Source: Azonexaceae bacterium (GTDB taxonomy: Bacteria; Pseudomonadota; Gammaproteobacteria; Burkholderiales; Rhodocyclaceae). Taken from it: DNA of 8,552 bases. The notes below the pieces were generated by a model. It was not told the origin of the DNA. It was given only the letters and a program-made list of their open reading frames with translations, and did not search any database. A program made the translations under genes and the position numbers. This document shows positions 1 through 6,503 of this stretch, one piece after another (position 1 is the stretch's first letter; every line of letters begins with the position of its first letter). The stretch covers positions 1 through 8,552 of the forward strand of contig SSTA01000002.1 in the NCBI GenBank assembly GCA_009469685.1. The letters run 5' to 3'.

Positions 1-929
1 AGCGGCCCCTCGAGCTGGAACACGGCCGCGGAAAGGCTTTCGCGCAGGGCGCTGGCGCGGTCCTCCTCGGCCAGCATGGCGCGCAGCGCCGCCATGCGCG
101 CCTTTTCCTGCTGCATGCGAAGGCCGGTGATGTCCTTGGCCAGCAATAGCACGTAGTCGCGCCGCGCGCCGGCGAAGAAATTATCGGCGCCGGTGTCGGC
201 CTCGCTGACCGCCGTCGCCGAGCAGGAAAACCACAGCGGCCCCTTCGCGCCGGGGCGGTCGATGCGCACTTCGCGATCGAGGAACAGGTAGCCGGCGCGG
301 CGCGGGTCCGGCTGTGCCGCGGCCTGCACTTCCTGCGCCAGCGCGGAGCGCACGGCCGCCATCAGCAGCGGCGCGGGCTCGGCCATGCCAAGGTCCGCCT
401 GCAACTTCTTGTACTCGTGGTTGTCGAGCACCACGCGGTCGGCCGCGTCGAGCAGGGCGATCACGATGGGCGCCGCGTCGACCACCGATTCGATCAGGGC
501 CTTCTGGTTGCGCACTTCGCAGGCCAGGCGATGCACCTCGGTGATGTCGCGGTGCATGCCAAGGTAATTGACCACCGCGCCGCCGGCGTCGAGCACCGGC
601 GTGATCACCAGTTCGGCGAGGTAGCGCGTGCCGTCCTTGCGCCGATTGACCAGCGTGCCGTTCCAGGCCATGCCGCGCGAGATGCGCTGCCACAGCGTCT
701 TGTACACCTCGGACGGGGTGGTCTTGTTGGAAAGGATGGACTCGTTGCGCCCGATCGCCTCGGCGGCCTCGTAGCCGGTGACGCGCGAAAAGGCCGGATT
801 GACGAACAGGATCACGCCCCGCGCATCGGTGATCGAAATCGCGATGTCGGCCTGCGCCACCGCCTGCTGGAAGACCATCGGCAGCACGCCCGGCAGCTTG
901 TCGCCGGCACTCAACTCTGGCATTCCCAT
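1..929 (-). CDS. nifL: NifL, redox/oxygen-sensing anti-activator of NifA (N-terminal 309 residues; truncated by window edge)
   Basis: NifL is a cytoplasmic flavoprotein that binds and silences the activator NifA when oxygen or fixed nitrogen is present. The visible part holds two PAS domains (about residues 18-133 and 140-275), then the start of the histidine-kinase-like region. PAS1 carries the family signatures ISITD (31-35), GRNESILSN (60-68) and LVNRRKDGT (93-101). E63, W80 and N95 align with E70, W87 and N102 of Azotobacter vinelandii NifL, which line or signal from the FAD pocket (alignment from memory). The start at 929 has an AAAGGAG ribosome site at 943-937, seven bases away; a second ATG six bases inside is a less likely start. 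About 200 C-terminal residues (linker and ATP-binding domain) lie beyond position 1, and nifA would be expected further on. At residue 304, where A. vinelandii has His305, this protein has Phe. The gene is divergent from the rnf operon. Confidence 0.95.
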   Translation of the reverse strand, partial: MGMPELSAGDKLPGVLPMVFQQAVAQADIAISITDARGVILFVNPAFSRVTGYEAAEAIGRNESILSNKTTPSEVYKTLWQRISRGMAWNGTLVNRRKDGTRYLAELVITPVLDAGGAVVNYLGMHRDITEVHRLACEVRNQKALIESVVDAAPIVIALLDAADRVVLDNHEYKKLQADLGMAEPAPLLMAAVRSALAQEVQAAAQPDPRRAGYLFLDREVRIDRPGAKGPLWFSCSATAVSEADTGADNFFAGARRDYVLLLAKDITGLRMQQEKARMAALRAMLAEEDRASALRESLSAAVFQLEGP

Positions 930-958
930 CGACGCGCTCCTTTCATGCTGCACTGCAA

Positions 959-974
959 AGCACCTTTCATGCCG
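959..974 (-). promoter_or_regulatory. Candidate sigma-54 (-24/-12) promoter for nifL
   Basis: Read on the minus strand from 974 to 959 the sequence is CGGCATGAAAGGTGCT. The GG (973-972) and GC (961-960) have the invariant spacing of sigma-54 promoters, and GGCA, the G at the seventh position and TGCT match the consensus TGGCACG-N4-TTGCW. The first T, the C of CAC and the first T of TTGC do not match. Transcription would start near 948, giving a leader of only about 19 bases before the nifL ATG. Sigma-54 control of nifL is known in Klebsiella, but not all NifL genes have it, so this is a candidate only. Confidence 0.3.
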
Positions 975-1037
975 ATGGTTCACATGCGCCGTCAGGCCGT
1001 CGACGCCTTCGCCATGCCCCTGAATTTGTCGTGGTTT

Positions 1038-1053
1038 TGTCGCATTCGCGACA
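1038..1053. promoter_or_regulatory. NifA upstream activator sequence (TGT-N10-ACA)
   Basis: TGTCGCATTCGCGACA fits the NifA-binding consensus TGT-N10-ACA exactly and is a perfect 6-base inverted repeat (TGTCGC/GCGACA) around ATTC. Its centre lies about 135 bp upstream of the predicted rnfA transcription start and about 98 bp upstream of the candidate nifL start. Both distances are in the usual range for an enhancer-bound activator working through DNA looping, and the symmetric site could serve both directions. It is the only such site I found in the intergenic region. Confidence 0.8.
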
Positions 1054-1095
1054 TCGGCGAAAGTCAGCCCTGGCGGTACGGCGGTCGCCGCGACG

Positions 1096-1126
1096 AATCA
1101 GGCTGGTGCGCAAAATCAGGCAGATG
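1096..1126 (+). promoter_or_regulatory. Possible IHF-binding sequences (two AATCAGGC copies)
   Basis: Two near-identical segments, AATCAGGCTGGTG (1096-1108) and AATCAGGCAGATG (1114-1126), each match the IHF consensus WATCAR-N4-TTR except for the first T of the TTR part. They are 18 bp apart and lie between the NifA site and the -24/-12 promoter of rnfA, where IHF bends DNA at many nif promoters. The consensus is loose and the match imperfect, so the position is the main argument. Confidence 0.2.
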
Positions 1127-1154
1127 CACGCTTTCGGGGTGATCTACGGCGGCG

Positions 1155-1170
1155 TGGCACGGAACCTGCG
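1155..1170 (+). promoter_or_regulatory. Sigma-54 (-24/-12) promoter of the rnf-pnt operon
   Basis: TGGCACGGAACCTGCG matches the sigma-54 consensus TGGCACG-N4-TTGCW, with the -24 element perfect (TGGCACG, GG at 1156-1157) and the -12 element CTGC (GC at 1168-1169); the spacing of 12 between the G at -24 and the C at -12 is exact. The predicted start is near 1181, about 15 bases before the rnfA ATG, so the GAGGA ribosome site at 1183-1187 is at the very 5' end of the message. With the NifA site upstream this predicts expression only under nitrogen-fixing conditions. Confidence 0.8.
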
Positions 1171-1195
1171 AACCGACCGGGCGAGGACTATCGCC

Positions 1196-1777
1196 ATGAC
1201 CGCCTACCTGCTCCTGCTGATCTCCACCGCGCTGGTGAACAACGTGGTGCTGGTCAAGTTTCTTGGCCTTTGCCCGTTCATGGGCGTCTCGAAGAACATG
1301 GACAGCGCGCTGGGCATGGGCCTGGCTACCACCTTCGTCATCACGCTGGCCTGCGCCGCGACCTGGATGCTGGAACACTGGCTATTGCAGCCCCTGGACC
1401 TTGCCTACCTGCGCATCCTGGCCTTCATCCTGGTCATCGCCGCCACGGTGCAGTTCGTCGAACTGGCGGTGAAGAAGTCGGCCCCCGCGCTTTACCAATC
1501 GCTGGGCATCTACCTGCCGCTGATCACGACCAACTGCGCGGTGCTTGGCGTCGCGCTGCTCAACGCGCAGGAAAAGAGCAGCTTCGTCGAGAGCCTCGTA
1601 TATGGCTTCGGCTCGGCGCTCGGCTTCACCCTGGTGATGCTGATGTTCGCCGGCCTGCGCGAGCGCCTGGCGCTGGCGCGGGTACCCGCCGCCTTCGCCG
1701 GCGCACCGGCGAGCTTTGTCCTCGCCGGCCTGCTCTCGCTCGCCTTCATGGGCTTTTCCGGCATGAATTTTCACTAG
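1196..1777 (+). CDS. rnfA: RnfA, membrane subunit of the Rnf electron-transport complex
   Basis: RnfA is an inner-membrane subunit of the Rnf (NADH:ferredoxin oxidoreductase) complex. The 193-residue product has exactly the length of E. coli RsxA and consists of about six hydrophobic helices. The two conserved cysteine motifs are present: [11 protein letters not shown] with C26 and TTNCAVLG with C114. In the homologous Nqr and Rnf structures RnfA and RnfE each give two cysteines to one shared [2Fe-2S] cluster inside the membrane. The start at 1196 has GAGGA at 1183-1187 and is preferred over an in-frame upstream ATG at 1031, which would place the sigma-54 promoter inside the gene. It is the first gene of the operon; rnfB follows after 16 bp. 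The expected partner gene rnfE is not in the window. Confidence 0.95.
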   Translation: MTAYLLLLISTALVNNVVLVKFLGLCPFMGVSKNMDSALGMGLATTFVITLACAATWMLEHWLLQPLDLAYLRILAFILVIAATVQFVELAVKKSAPALYQSLGIYLPLITTNCAVLGVALLNAQEKSSFVESLVYGFGSALGFTLVMLMFAGLRERLALARVPAAFAGAPASFVLAGLLSLAFMGFSGMNFH

Positions 1778-1793
1778 ACGCGGAGTCGGAACG

Positions 1794-2324
1794 ATGCTGC
1801 TCGCCATTCTCTGCCTGACCCTTCTTGGCACGGTACTCGGCTTCGGCCTCGGCATCGCGGCGAGGAAATTCCATGTCGAGGGCGATCCGCTCTCGACGGA
1901 GATCGAAGCCATGCTGCCGGGATCGAACTGCGGCCAGTGCGGCTTTCCCGGCTGCCCCGGCGCGGCGGCGGCAATCGCCGACGGCAGCGCGCCAGTGACC
2001 GCCTGCCCGCCCGGTGGCAAGGCGCTGGCGCAAGCCCTCGCGGCCCGGCTCGGCATCACCCTCGACCTTTCCGCGGTGGCCGATGCGGGCCCGCGGATGG
2101 CCCACGTCGAGGAGGAAATCTGCATCGGCTGCTGCCGCTGCATCAAGGTCTGCCCGACCGACGCCATCCTCGGCGCCGCCAAGCAGATCCACAACGTCAT
2201 ACGCGAGGCCTGTACCGGCTGCGGCAGTTGCGTCGAGCGCTGCCCGACCGAGGCGATGGTCATGAAGCCGGTACCCGTCACCTTGCAGCATTGGGTCTGG
2301 CCCAAGCCCCTTGCAGTAGCGTAA
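1794..2324 (+). CDS. rnfB: RnfB, iron-sulfur subunit of the Rnf complex (ferredoxin-side)
   Basis: RnfB is the membrane-anchored polyferredoxin thought to exchange electrons with soluble ferredoxin or flavodoxin. The 176-residue protein has one N-terminal membrane helix (about 2-23). A [4Fe-4S] domain of the Fe-S/RnfB type follows with C46, C49, C54 and C71 (NCGQCGFPGC). Two ferredoxin-type [4Fe-4S] motifs come next: CIGCCRCIKVCP (C110, C113, C116, C120) and CTGCGSCVERCP (C140, C143, C146, C150). The tail TLQHWVWPKP resembles nif-type RnfB and is shorter than the enteric RsxB type. The ATG at 1794 has GGAG at 1782-1785. A 174-bp gap separates it from rnfC, the only long gap in the operon. Confidence 0.95.
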   Translation: MLLAILCLTLLGTVLGFGLGIAARKFHVEGDPLSTEIEAMLPGSNCGQCGFPGCPGAAAAIADGSAPVTACPPGGKALAQALAARLGITLDLSAVADAGPRMAHVEEEICIGCCRCIKVCPTDAILGAAKQIHNVIREACTGCGSCVERCPTEAMVMKPVPVTLQHWVWPKPLAVA

Positions 2325-2498
2325 GCCCATGACCTCGACAACGATTCCACGTAATGACTATCGGAAGCTTCGGTCAGCTTGGGCCTTGCAAGTGGACCCG
2401 CCCCTTCCCGACCTCCCCCTCGCGGGGGAGGCGATTGATCGGCTCGCGTCGCTCGCACCTGGGACTGGTCGCAACAGCCCTTCCGCACGGAACGTGAC
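2325..2498. other. 174-bp gap between rnfB and rnfC
   Basis: No convincing gene lies here. The stretch contains the palindrome GAAGCTTC (2364-2371) and the strong GC hairpin listed separately. No clear sigma-70 promoter is visible. A TTGCA at 2386-2390 resembles a -12 element but has no -24 partner. The other operon genes overlap or are at most 16 bp apart, so this gap looks like an insertion or the trace of a rearrangement (inference). Confidence 0.6.
2412..2431. repeat. REP-like GC-rich hairpin in the rnfB-rnfC gap
   Basis: CCTCCCCCTCGCGGGGGAGG is a perfect inverted repeat of eight bases per arm with a four-base TCGC loop. There is no T-run after it, so it is not a typical intrinsic terminator. 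C-run/G-run hairpins of this kind are common as dispersed repeats in intergenic regions of GC-rich proteobacteria. As RNA it could stabilise the 3' end of an rnfAB message or reduce read-through into rnfC. Whether it is repeated in the genome cannot be seen from this window. Confidence 0.55.
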
Positions 2499-4007
2499 AT
2501 GGGCTTGATGGAACGCTTCTTCGGTGGCCCGCGCTGGGGCGTCCATCCGGACGACCGCAAGCGACCCGCCGCGGACGCGCCGCTACGGAACCTGCCGCTG
2601 CCGGAAAAGCTCTACGTGCCATTGCAACAGCACGTCGGCCAGCCGGCGCGGCCCATCGTGCTGGTCGGGCAACAGGTGCTGAAGGGCCAGTTGCTCGCCG
2701 AAGCCAACGGCAACATTTCGGCGCCGATCCATGCGCCGAGTTCCGGCGAGGTCATTTCCATCGCCGAAATCACCGCGCCGCACCCTTCCGGGCTGACGCA
2801 ACTGGCGATCGGCATCGCCTGCGACGGCCACGATGCGTGGGGCGAGCGCGCGCCGGTGGATGACCCGTTCGCGCTTTCGCCCGAGGAGATCGCCAAACGC
2901 ACGGCCGCCGCCGGCGTGGTCGGGCTGGGCGGCGCCACCTTCCCCTCGGCGGTCAAGTTCAACCTCGGCAAGCGGCTCAAGGTCAGGACGCTGGTCGTCA
3001 ATGGCGGCGAGTGCGAGCCCTATCTCTCCAGTGACGACCGCATCATGCGCGACTTCCCGGAGCAGGTGGTGGATGGTGCCCGCCTGGTCATGCATGCCAT
3101 CGGTGCCAGCGAGGCCCTGGTGGGCATCGAGGACAACAAGCCGGAGGCCATTGCGGCCATGCGGAAGGCCGCCGAAGCCTACCCGGAAGTGAAGATCCGT
3201 CCGGTGCCGGCCCGTTACCCGATGGGGTCCGACAAACAGCTGATCCAGACCCTCACGGGCAAGGAAGTGCCCTCCGATGCCCGGGCCGCCGAAGTCGGCG
3301 TCCTCGTGCACAACGTGTCCACCTGTGCTGCCGTTCATAAGGCCATCCGTCTCGGCCAGCCCCTGGTCGAACGCATCGTCACCCTGAACGGCGGCGCCAT
3401 TGCCCACCCGGGCAACGTCTATGCCCCCCTGGGCACCATGATCAGCGAGCTACTGGCTTTCGTTGGCCTCAAGGAAGCGCCATCGCGGCTGATTCTCGGC
3501 GGCCCCATGATGGGCACGCCGTTGCTCCATGACCGCATTCCCATCGTCAAGGGGGCCTCCGGCATCCTCGCCTTCGACGCGGCGGAAGCCTTCGTTCCCG
3601 AGGCCGGGCCCTGCATCCGCTGCGGCAGCTGTACCAAGGCCTGCCCCATGGGTCTCCTGCCCCTGGAGATGGCTGCCCGCATCCGGGTCGGCGATCTCGA
3701 AGGCGCCGAGGCCTTCCAGCTTGCCGATTGCATTTCCTGCGGTTGTTGCGCCTACGTGTGCCCCTCCCACATCCCGCTAGTTCAGTATTTCAGCCACGCC
3801 AAGGGCGAGTTGAGCGCCACCCAGCGCACCAAGCTGCGCACCGAAGCCACCAAGCGCCTGGCGGAAGCCAAGACGGCGCGTATCGAGCGGGAAAATCGCG
3901 AAAAGGCCGAAGCGGCCGCTCGGCGCAAGGCCGAACGCGAAGCCGCCAAGGCGGCCTCCGCCCCGGCGGCGGCACCCGCCGAACGACCCCAGGGAGCCCC
4001 GGTATGA
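2499..4007 (+). CDS. rnfC: RnfC, NADH- and FMN-binding iron-sulfur subunit of the Rnf complex
   Basis: RnfC is the peripheral cytoplasmic subunit where NADH and FMN bind, related to NuoF of complex I. The 502-residue protein starts with the family's GVHP signature (residues 14-17) and has an N-terminal sandwich/barrel region. The nucleotide/flavin loop GVVGLGGATFP is at 139-149 and NGGECEPY at 168-175. Two [4Fe-4S] motifs follow: CIRCGSCTKACP (C372, C375, C378, C382) and CISCGCCAYVCP (C411, C414, C417, C421). From about 440 a charged, alanine-rich tail (repeats like KAEAAARRKAEREAAKAA) is likely helical or coiled, a short form of the long repeat tail of E. coli RsxC. The ATG at 2499 has only a weak CGGAA ribosome site; an in-frame ATG at 2508 is possible. 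It overlaps rnfD by four bases. Confidence 0.95.
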   Translation: MGLMERFFGGPRWGVHPDDRKRPAADAPLRNLPLPEKLYVPLQQHVGQPARPIVLVGQQVLKGQLLAEANGNISAPIHAPSSGEVISIAEITAPHPSGLTQLAIGIACDGHDAWGERAPVDDPFALSPEEIAKRTAAAGVVGLGGATFPSAVKFNLGKRLKVRTLVVNGGECEPYLSSDDRIMRDFPEQVVDGARLVMHAIGASEALVGIEDNKPEAIAAMRKAAEAYPEVKIRPVPARYPMGSDKQLIQTLTGKEVPSDARAAEVGVLVHNVSTCAAVHKAIRLGQPLVERIVTLNGGAIAHPGNVYAPLGTMISELLAFVGLKEAPSRLILGGPMMGTPLLHDRIPIVKGASGILAFDAAEAFVPEAGPCIRCGSCTKACPMGLLPLEMAARIRVGDLEGAEAFQLADCISCGCCAYVCPSHIPLVQYFSHAKGELSATQRTKLRTEATKRLAEAKTARIERENREKAEAAARRKAEREAAKAASAPAAAPAERPQGAPV

Positions 4008-5077
4008 GCGAATCTTTCGGAACGCCCGTCGCGGCGCCCCACACGACGACAAGCAACAGCCCCGGGCGCATCATGGCTACGGTCATGCTGGCCCTGGCGC
4101 CGGCGACCCTATACGGATTCTGGCTGTACGGCTGGCCGGCCTTCTATCTTTGGCTGATCACCGTCGCCGCCGCCATGTTTGGCGAAGCCTTTTGTCTGCG
4201 CCTCCTGGGAAAACCCGCCAAGCCGGTGCTCTACGATGGCTCGGCAATGCTTACCGGCTGGCTGCTGGCGGCTTCGTTGCCGCCCTGGGCGCCGTGGTGG
4301 ATAGGCGTCTTCGGCGGGCTCTTCGCGACAGTGCTGGGCAAGCAGGCCTTCGGCGGACTCGGGCAGAATCTCTTCAACCCGGCCATGGTGGCCCGAGTAG
4401 CGCTCCTCATTTCCTTCCCGGTGCAGATGACTGCCTGGGTGGCCCCGCTGCCCATGTTCAGCACCGGTGCTCCGGGCCCTCTGGAAGGCTTGCACATCCT
4501 GCTGCGTGGCGTGCCGCCGGCCTACGATGCGGTGGCCAGCGCGAGCTTGCTGGGCTTCGCCAAGACCGAGCTCTCGCGCGGCGTGAATCTGATGGAGTCC
4601 CTCTTGCACGCGCCGGCACTGTCCTTCCTTGGCAGCCGTCCAGGCAGCCTCGCCGAGACGGCAGGCCTGCTCGTCGTCGGCGGAGGTGTGGCGATGGTCG
4701 TTCTGCGCATCATCACCTGGCACATCCCGGTGGCCATGCTTTGTGGGATTGCCCTGCCTGCCGCCATCCTGCACGCCGTCGATCCGGCCCGCTACCTGGA
4801 CGCCGGCACCCACCTGCTCTCCGGTGGTGCACTGCTCGGCGCCTTCTTCATCGCCACCGACTACGTGACTTCGCCCAATGCACCGCGCGGCCAGTTGCTT
4901 TTCGGCTTCGGTTGCGGGTTGCTCACCTACGTGATCCGCACCTTCGCCGGCTATCCAGAAGGCGTGGCCTTCGCTGTGATGCTGATGAACGCGCTGACGC
5001 CCATCATCGACACCTATTTCAAACCACGGATCTACGGTCGCAACCGCAAGGGCGCGCCGCTGCCGACGACCAATTGA
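4004..5077 (+). CDS. rnfD: RnfD, membrane flavin subunit of the Rnf complex, with altered flavin-attachment motif
   Basis: RnfD is a multi-helix inner-membrane subunit homologous to NqrB; it usually carries an FMN linked through phosphate to a threonine in an S/T-G-A-T motif, put there by ApbE. The 357-residue protein has the family landmarks YDGSAMLTGWLLAASLPP, GGLGQNLFNPAMVARVALL, FFIATDYVTSP and, near the end, GYPEGVAFAVMLMNAL and DTYFKPRIYG. At the attachment site it reads DAVASAS (D175-S181) instead of DxxS/T-G-A-T, so the acceptor position is Ser181 and the Gly is a Ser. Some ApbE targets are described with Ser as acceptor, so loss of the flavin is not certain. The ATG at 4004 overlaps the rnfC stop (ATGA) and has AGGGAG at 3991-3996. 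An in-frame ATG at 3728 lies inside rnfC and is not used. rnfH, not rnfG, follows after 13 bp. Confidence 0.95.
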   Translation: MSESFGTPVAAPHTTTSNSPGRIMATVMLALAPATLYGFWLYGWPAFYLWLITVAAAMFGEAFCLRLLGKPAKPVLYDGSAMLTGWLLAASLPPWAPWWIGVFGGLFATVLGKQAFGGLGQNLFNPAMVARVALLISFPVQMTAWVAPLPMFSTGAPGPLEGLHILLRGVPPAYDAVASASLLGFAKTELSRGVNLMESLLHAPALSFLGSRPGSLAETAGLLVVGGGVAMVVLRIITWHIPVAMLCGIALPAAILHAVDPARYLDAGTHLLSGGALLGAFFIATDYVTSPNAPRGQLLFGFGCGLLTYVIRTFAGYPEGVAFAVMLMNALTPIIDTYFKPRIYGRNRKGAPLPTTN

Positions 5078-5090
5078 GGGAGGACCCGAT

Positions 5091-5363
5091 ATGCAGATCG
5101 GCGTTGCCTACTCCGAGCCGGGCCAGCAGATCTGGCTGAACATCGAGGTTCCCGACGATTCGACGGTGAAGGATGCCATCGATCGCTCGGGCATCCTCAA
5201 GCAGTTTCCCCACATCGACCTGGGAGCCCAGAAAGTCGGGGTCTTCGGGCGTCTGGTGAAGCTCGACGCAGCCTTGAAAGCGGGCGACCGCGTCGAGATC
5301 TACCGGGGAATCGTCGCGGACCCGGAAACGGTGCCGCGGCGCGACATCAATCAAGACGACTGA
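5091..5363 (+). CDS. rnfH: RnfH, small beta-grasp protein of nif-type rnf clusters
   Basis: This is a 90-residue soluble protein of the RnfH/UPF0125 family, which has a ubiquitin-like beta-grasp fold and no established biochemical role. Family features are VAYSEPGQQ near the start, SGILKQFPHIDL, KVGVFGRLVKLD and the C-terminal GDRVEIYRGIVADPE with RRD after it. In nif-linked rnf clusters rnfH is the last gene of rnfABCDGEH, while in enterics a homologue lies away from rnf near smpB. Here it directly follows rnfD, with the strong ribosome site GGGAGGA (5078-5084) six bases before the ATG. Its retention at the end of the set argues that the missing rnfG and rnfE were lost from between D and H. 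Confidence 0.9.
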   Translation: MQIGVAYSEPGQQIWLNIEVPDDSTVKDAIDRSGILKQFPHIDLGAQKVGVFGRLVKLDAALKAGDRVEIYRGIVADPETVPRRDINQDD

Positions 5364-5375
5364 AGACCTGACAGT

Positions 5376-6503
5376 ATGCCAACAACAATATGTGTGGTGC
5401 GCGAGAGCGCATCGGGAGAGCATCGCGTCGCCCTCGTGCCGGAAACGGCCAAGAAGTTCGCCGCCCTCGGGGCGAAGATCGTCTTGGAAAACACGGTCGG
5501 CGTGGAATCCCACTTCCTCGACGCCGCCTACGATGGCGTCGACTTCGGCGAGGATCCCCTGCAGTTATATGGCCGGGCCGACCTCATTTTGCGGGTGACG
5601 CCGCCCAGTCCCGAGGAGATCGCGGTCATGCCGGAAGGCGCGGTCCTCGTCGGCCTGCTGCGGCCTTTCGAAAGCCGCGAGCGCCTGGCTGCCCTCAATG
5701 CGAGAAAGGTCACCGCCTTTTCCCTGGAGTTGCTGCCGCGGATTTCCAGAGCTCAGAGCATGGATGCGCTCTCAAGCCAGGGGGCCTGTGCCGGCTATCA
5801 GTGCGGCCTGATCGCCGCCGCCCGCTGCACAAAGTTCTTCCCCATGCTGACTACCGCTGCCGGCACCATTCGTCCGGCCCGGGTGCTGGTCATCGGTGCC
5901 GGGGTCGCCGGGCTCCAGGCCATCGCGACCTGCAAGCGTCTCGGTGCAATGGTCGAGGCCTACGACGTGCGCGCTGCGGCGCGTGAGCAGATCGAATCCC
6001 TCGGCGCCAAGTTTGTCGACACGGGAGTTTCAGCCGATGGGGCCGGCGGTTACGCACGGGAACTTACCGCGGAGGAGAAGGCCGCCCAGGCGGAAAAACT
6101 TGCCAAAGCTGCCACTCAAGCCGACGTAGTGATCACCACGGCTGCCGTGCCCGGCAAAAAAGCGCCGGTCATCGTCACTCGCGACATGGTCGCTCGGATG
6201 AAATACGGTGCCATCATCGTCGATATGGCGGCCGAATCGGGCGGCAATTGCGAGCTGACGCAAGCGGGCGAGCATGTCGTCGCCAACGATGTGCACATCC
6301 ACGGCCCGCTGAATCTGCCATCGCGCATGCCCACCCATGCCTCCGAACTCTACGGCAAGAATCTTTTCAATTTCCTCTCGCCGTGGCTGAAGGACGGCCA
6401 ACTGGAATTTGATTGGACCGACGAAGTCGTCGCCGGCACCTTGCTCTGCAAGGACGGCGCAACAGTCCATGCCACCGTGAAACAACTCCTGGGAGAAGTC
6501 TGA
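5376..6503 (+). CDS. pntAA: PntAa, NAD(H)-binding subunit (domain I) of proton-translocating transhydrogenase
   Basis: This soluble subunit binds NAD(H) and passes hydride to NADP+ held by PntB, driven by the proton gradient. The 375-residue protein belongs to the alanine dehydrogenase/PNT family. PRISRAQSMDALSSQ (121-135) includes R122, Q127, D130 and S133, matching the catalytic-loop residues of Rhodospirillum rubrum domain I. The Rossmann loop GAGVAG is at 174-179, and D197 in YDVR is the acidic residue that selects NAD over NADP. GYARELTAEEKAAQ corresponds to the mobile loop region. It covers only domain I, so this is the split three-gene type, as in R. rubrum, not the E. coli PntA fusion with membrane helices. 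The start at 5376 lies 12 bp after rnfH and has only a weak GAAGA ribosome site, so it may be translationally coupled. Its TGA shares one base with the ATG of the next gene. Confidence 0.93.
   Translation: MPTTICVVRESASGEHRVALVPETAKKFAALGAKIVLENTVGVESHFLDAAYDGVDFGEDPLQLYGRADLILRVTPPSPEEIAVMPEGAVLVGLLRPFESRERLAALNARKVTAFSLELLPRISRAQSMDALSSQGACAGYQCGLIAAARCTKFFPMLTTAAGTIRPARVLVIGAGVAGLQAIATCKRLGAMVEAYDVRAAAREQIESLGAKFVDTGVSADGAGGYARELTAEEKAAQAEKLAKAATQADVVITTAAVPGKKAPVIVTRDMVARMKYGAIIVDMAAESGGNCELTQAGEHVVANDVHIHGPLNLPSRMPTHASELYGKNLFNFLSPWLKDGQLEFDWTDEVVAGTLLCKDGATVHATVKQLLGEV

Noticed and set aside
417..1142. Plus-strand open frame of 241 codons opposite nifL and across the control region
   Set aside because: Antisense to well-conserved NifL codons, and it would run through the NifA site; the translation has no recognisable domain.
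2375..2390. Possible sigma-54 promoter before rnfC
   Set aside because: TTGCA at 2386-2390 is a perfect -12 half, but the required GG at -24 is AG and the rest of the -24 element does not match.
1382..2560. Minus-strand open frame of 392 codons across rnfA and rnfB
   Set aside because: Low-complexity Arg/Ala/Gln-rich translation running antisense through two clearly recognised genes and the hairpin gap; no start context or family signature.
3728..4003. N-terminal extension of RnfD by 92 codons
   Set aside because: The in-frame ATG lies deep inside rnfC; the extension is an out-of-frame reading of its ferredoxin and tail region, and the ATG at 4004 has a good ribosome site and gives the family's normal length.
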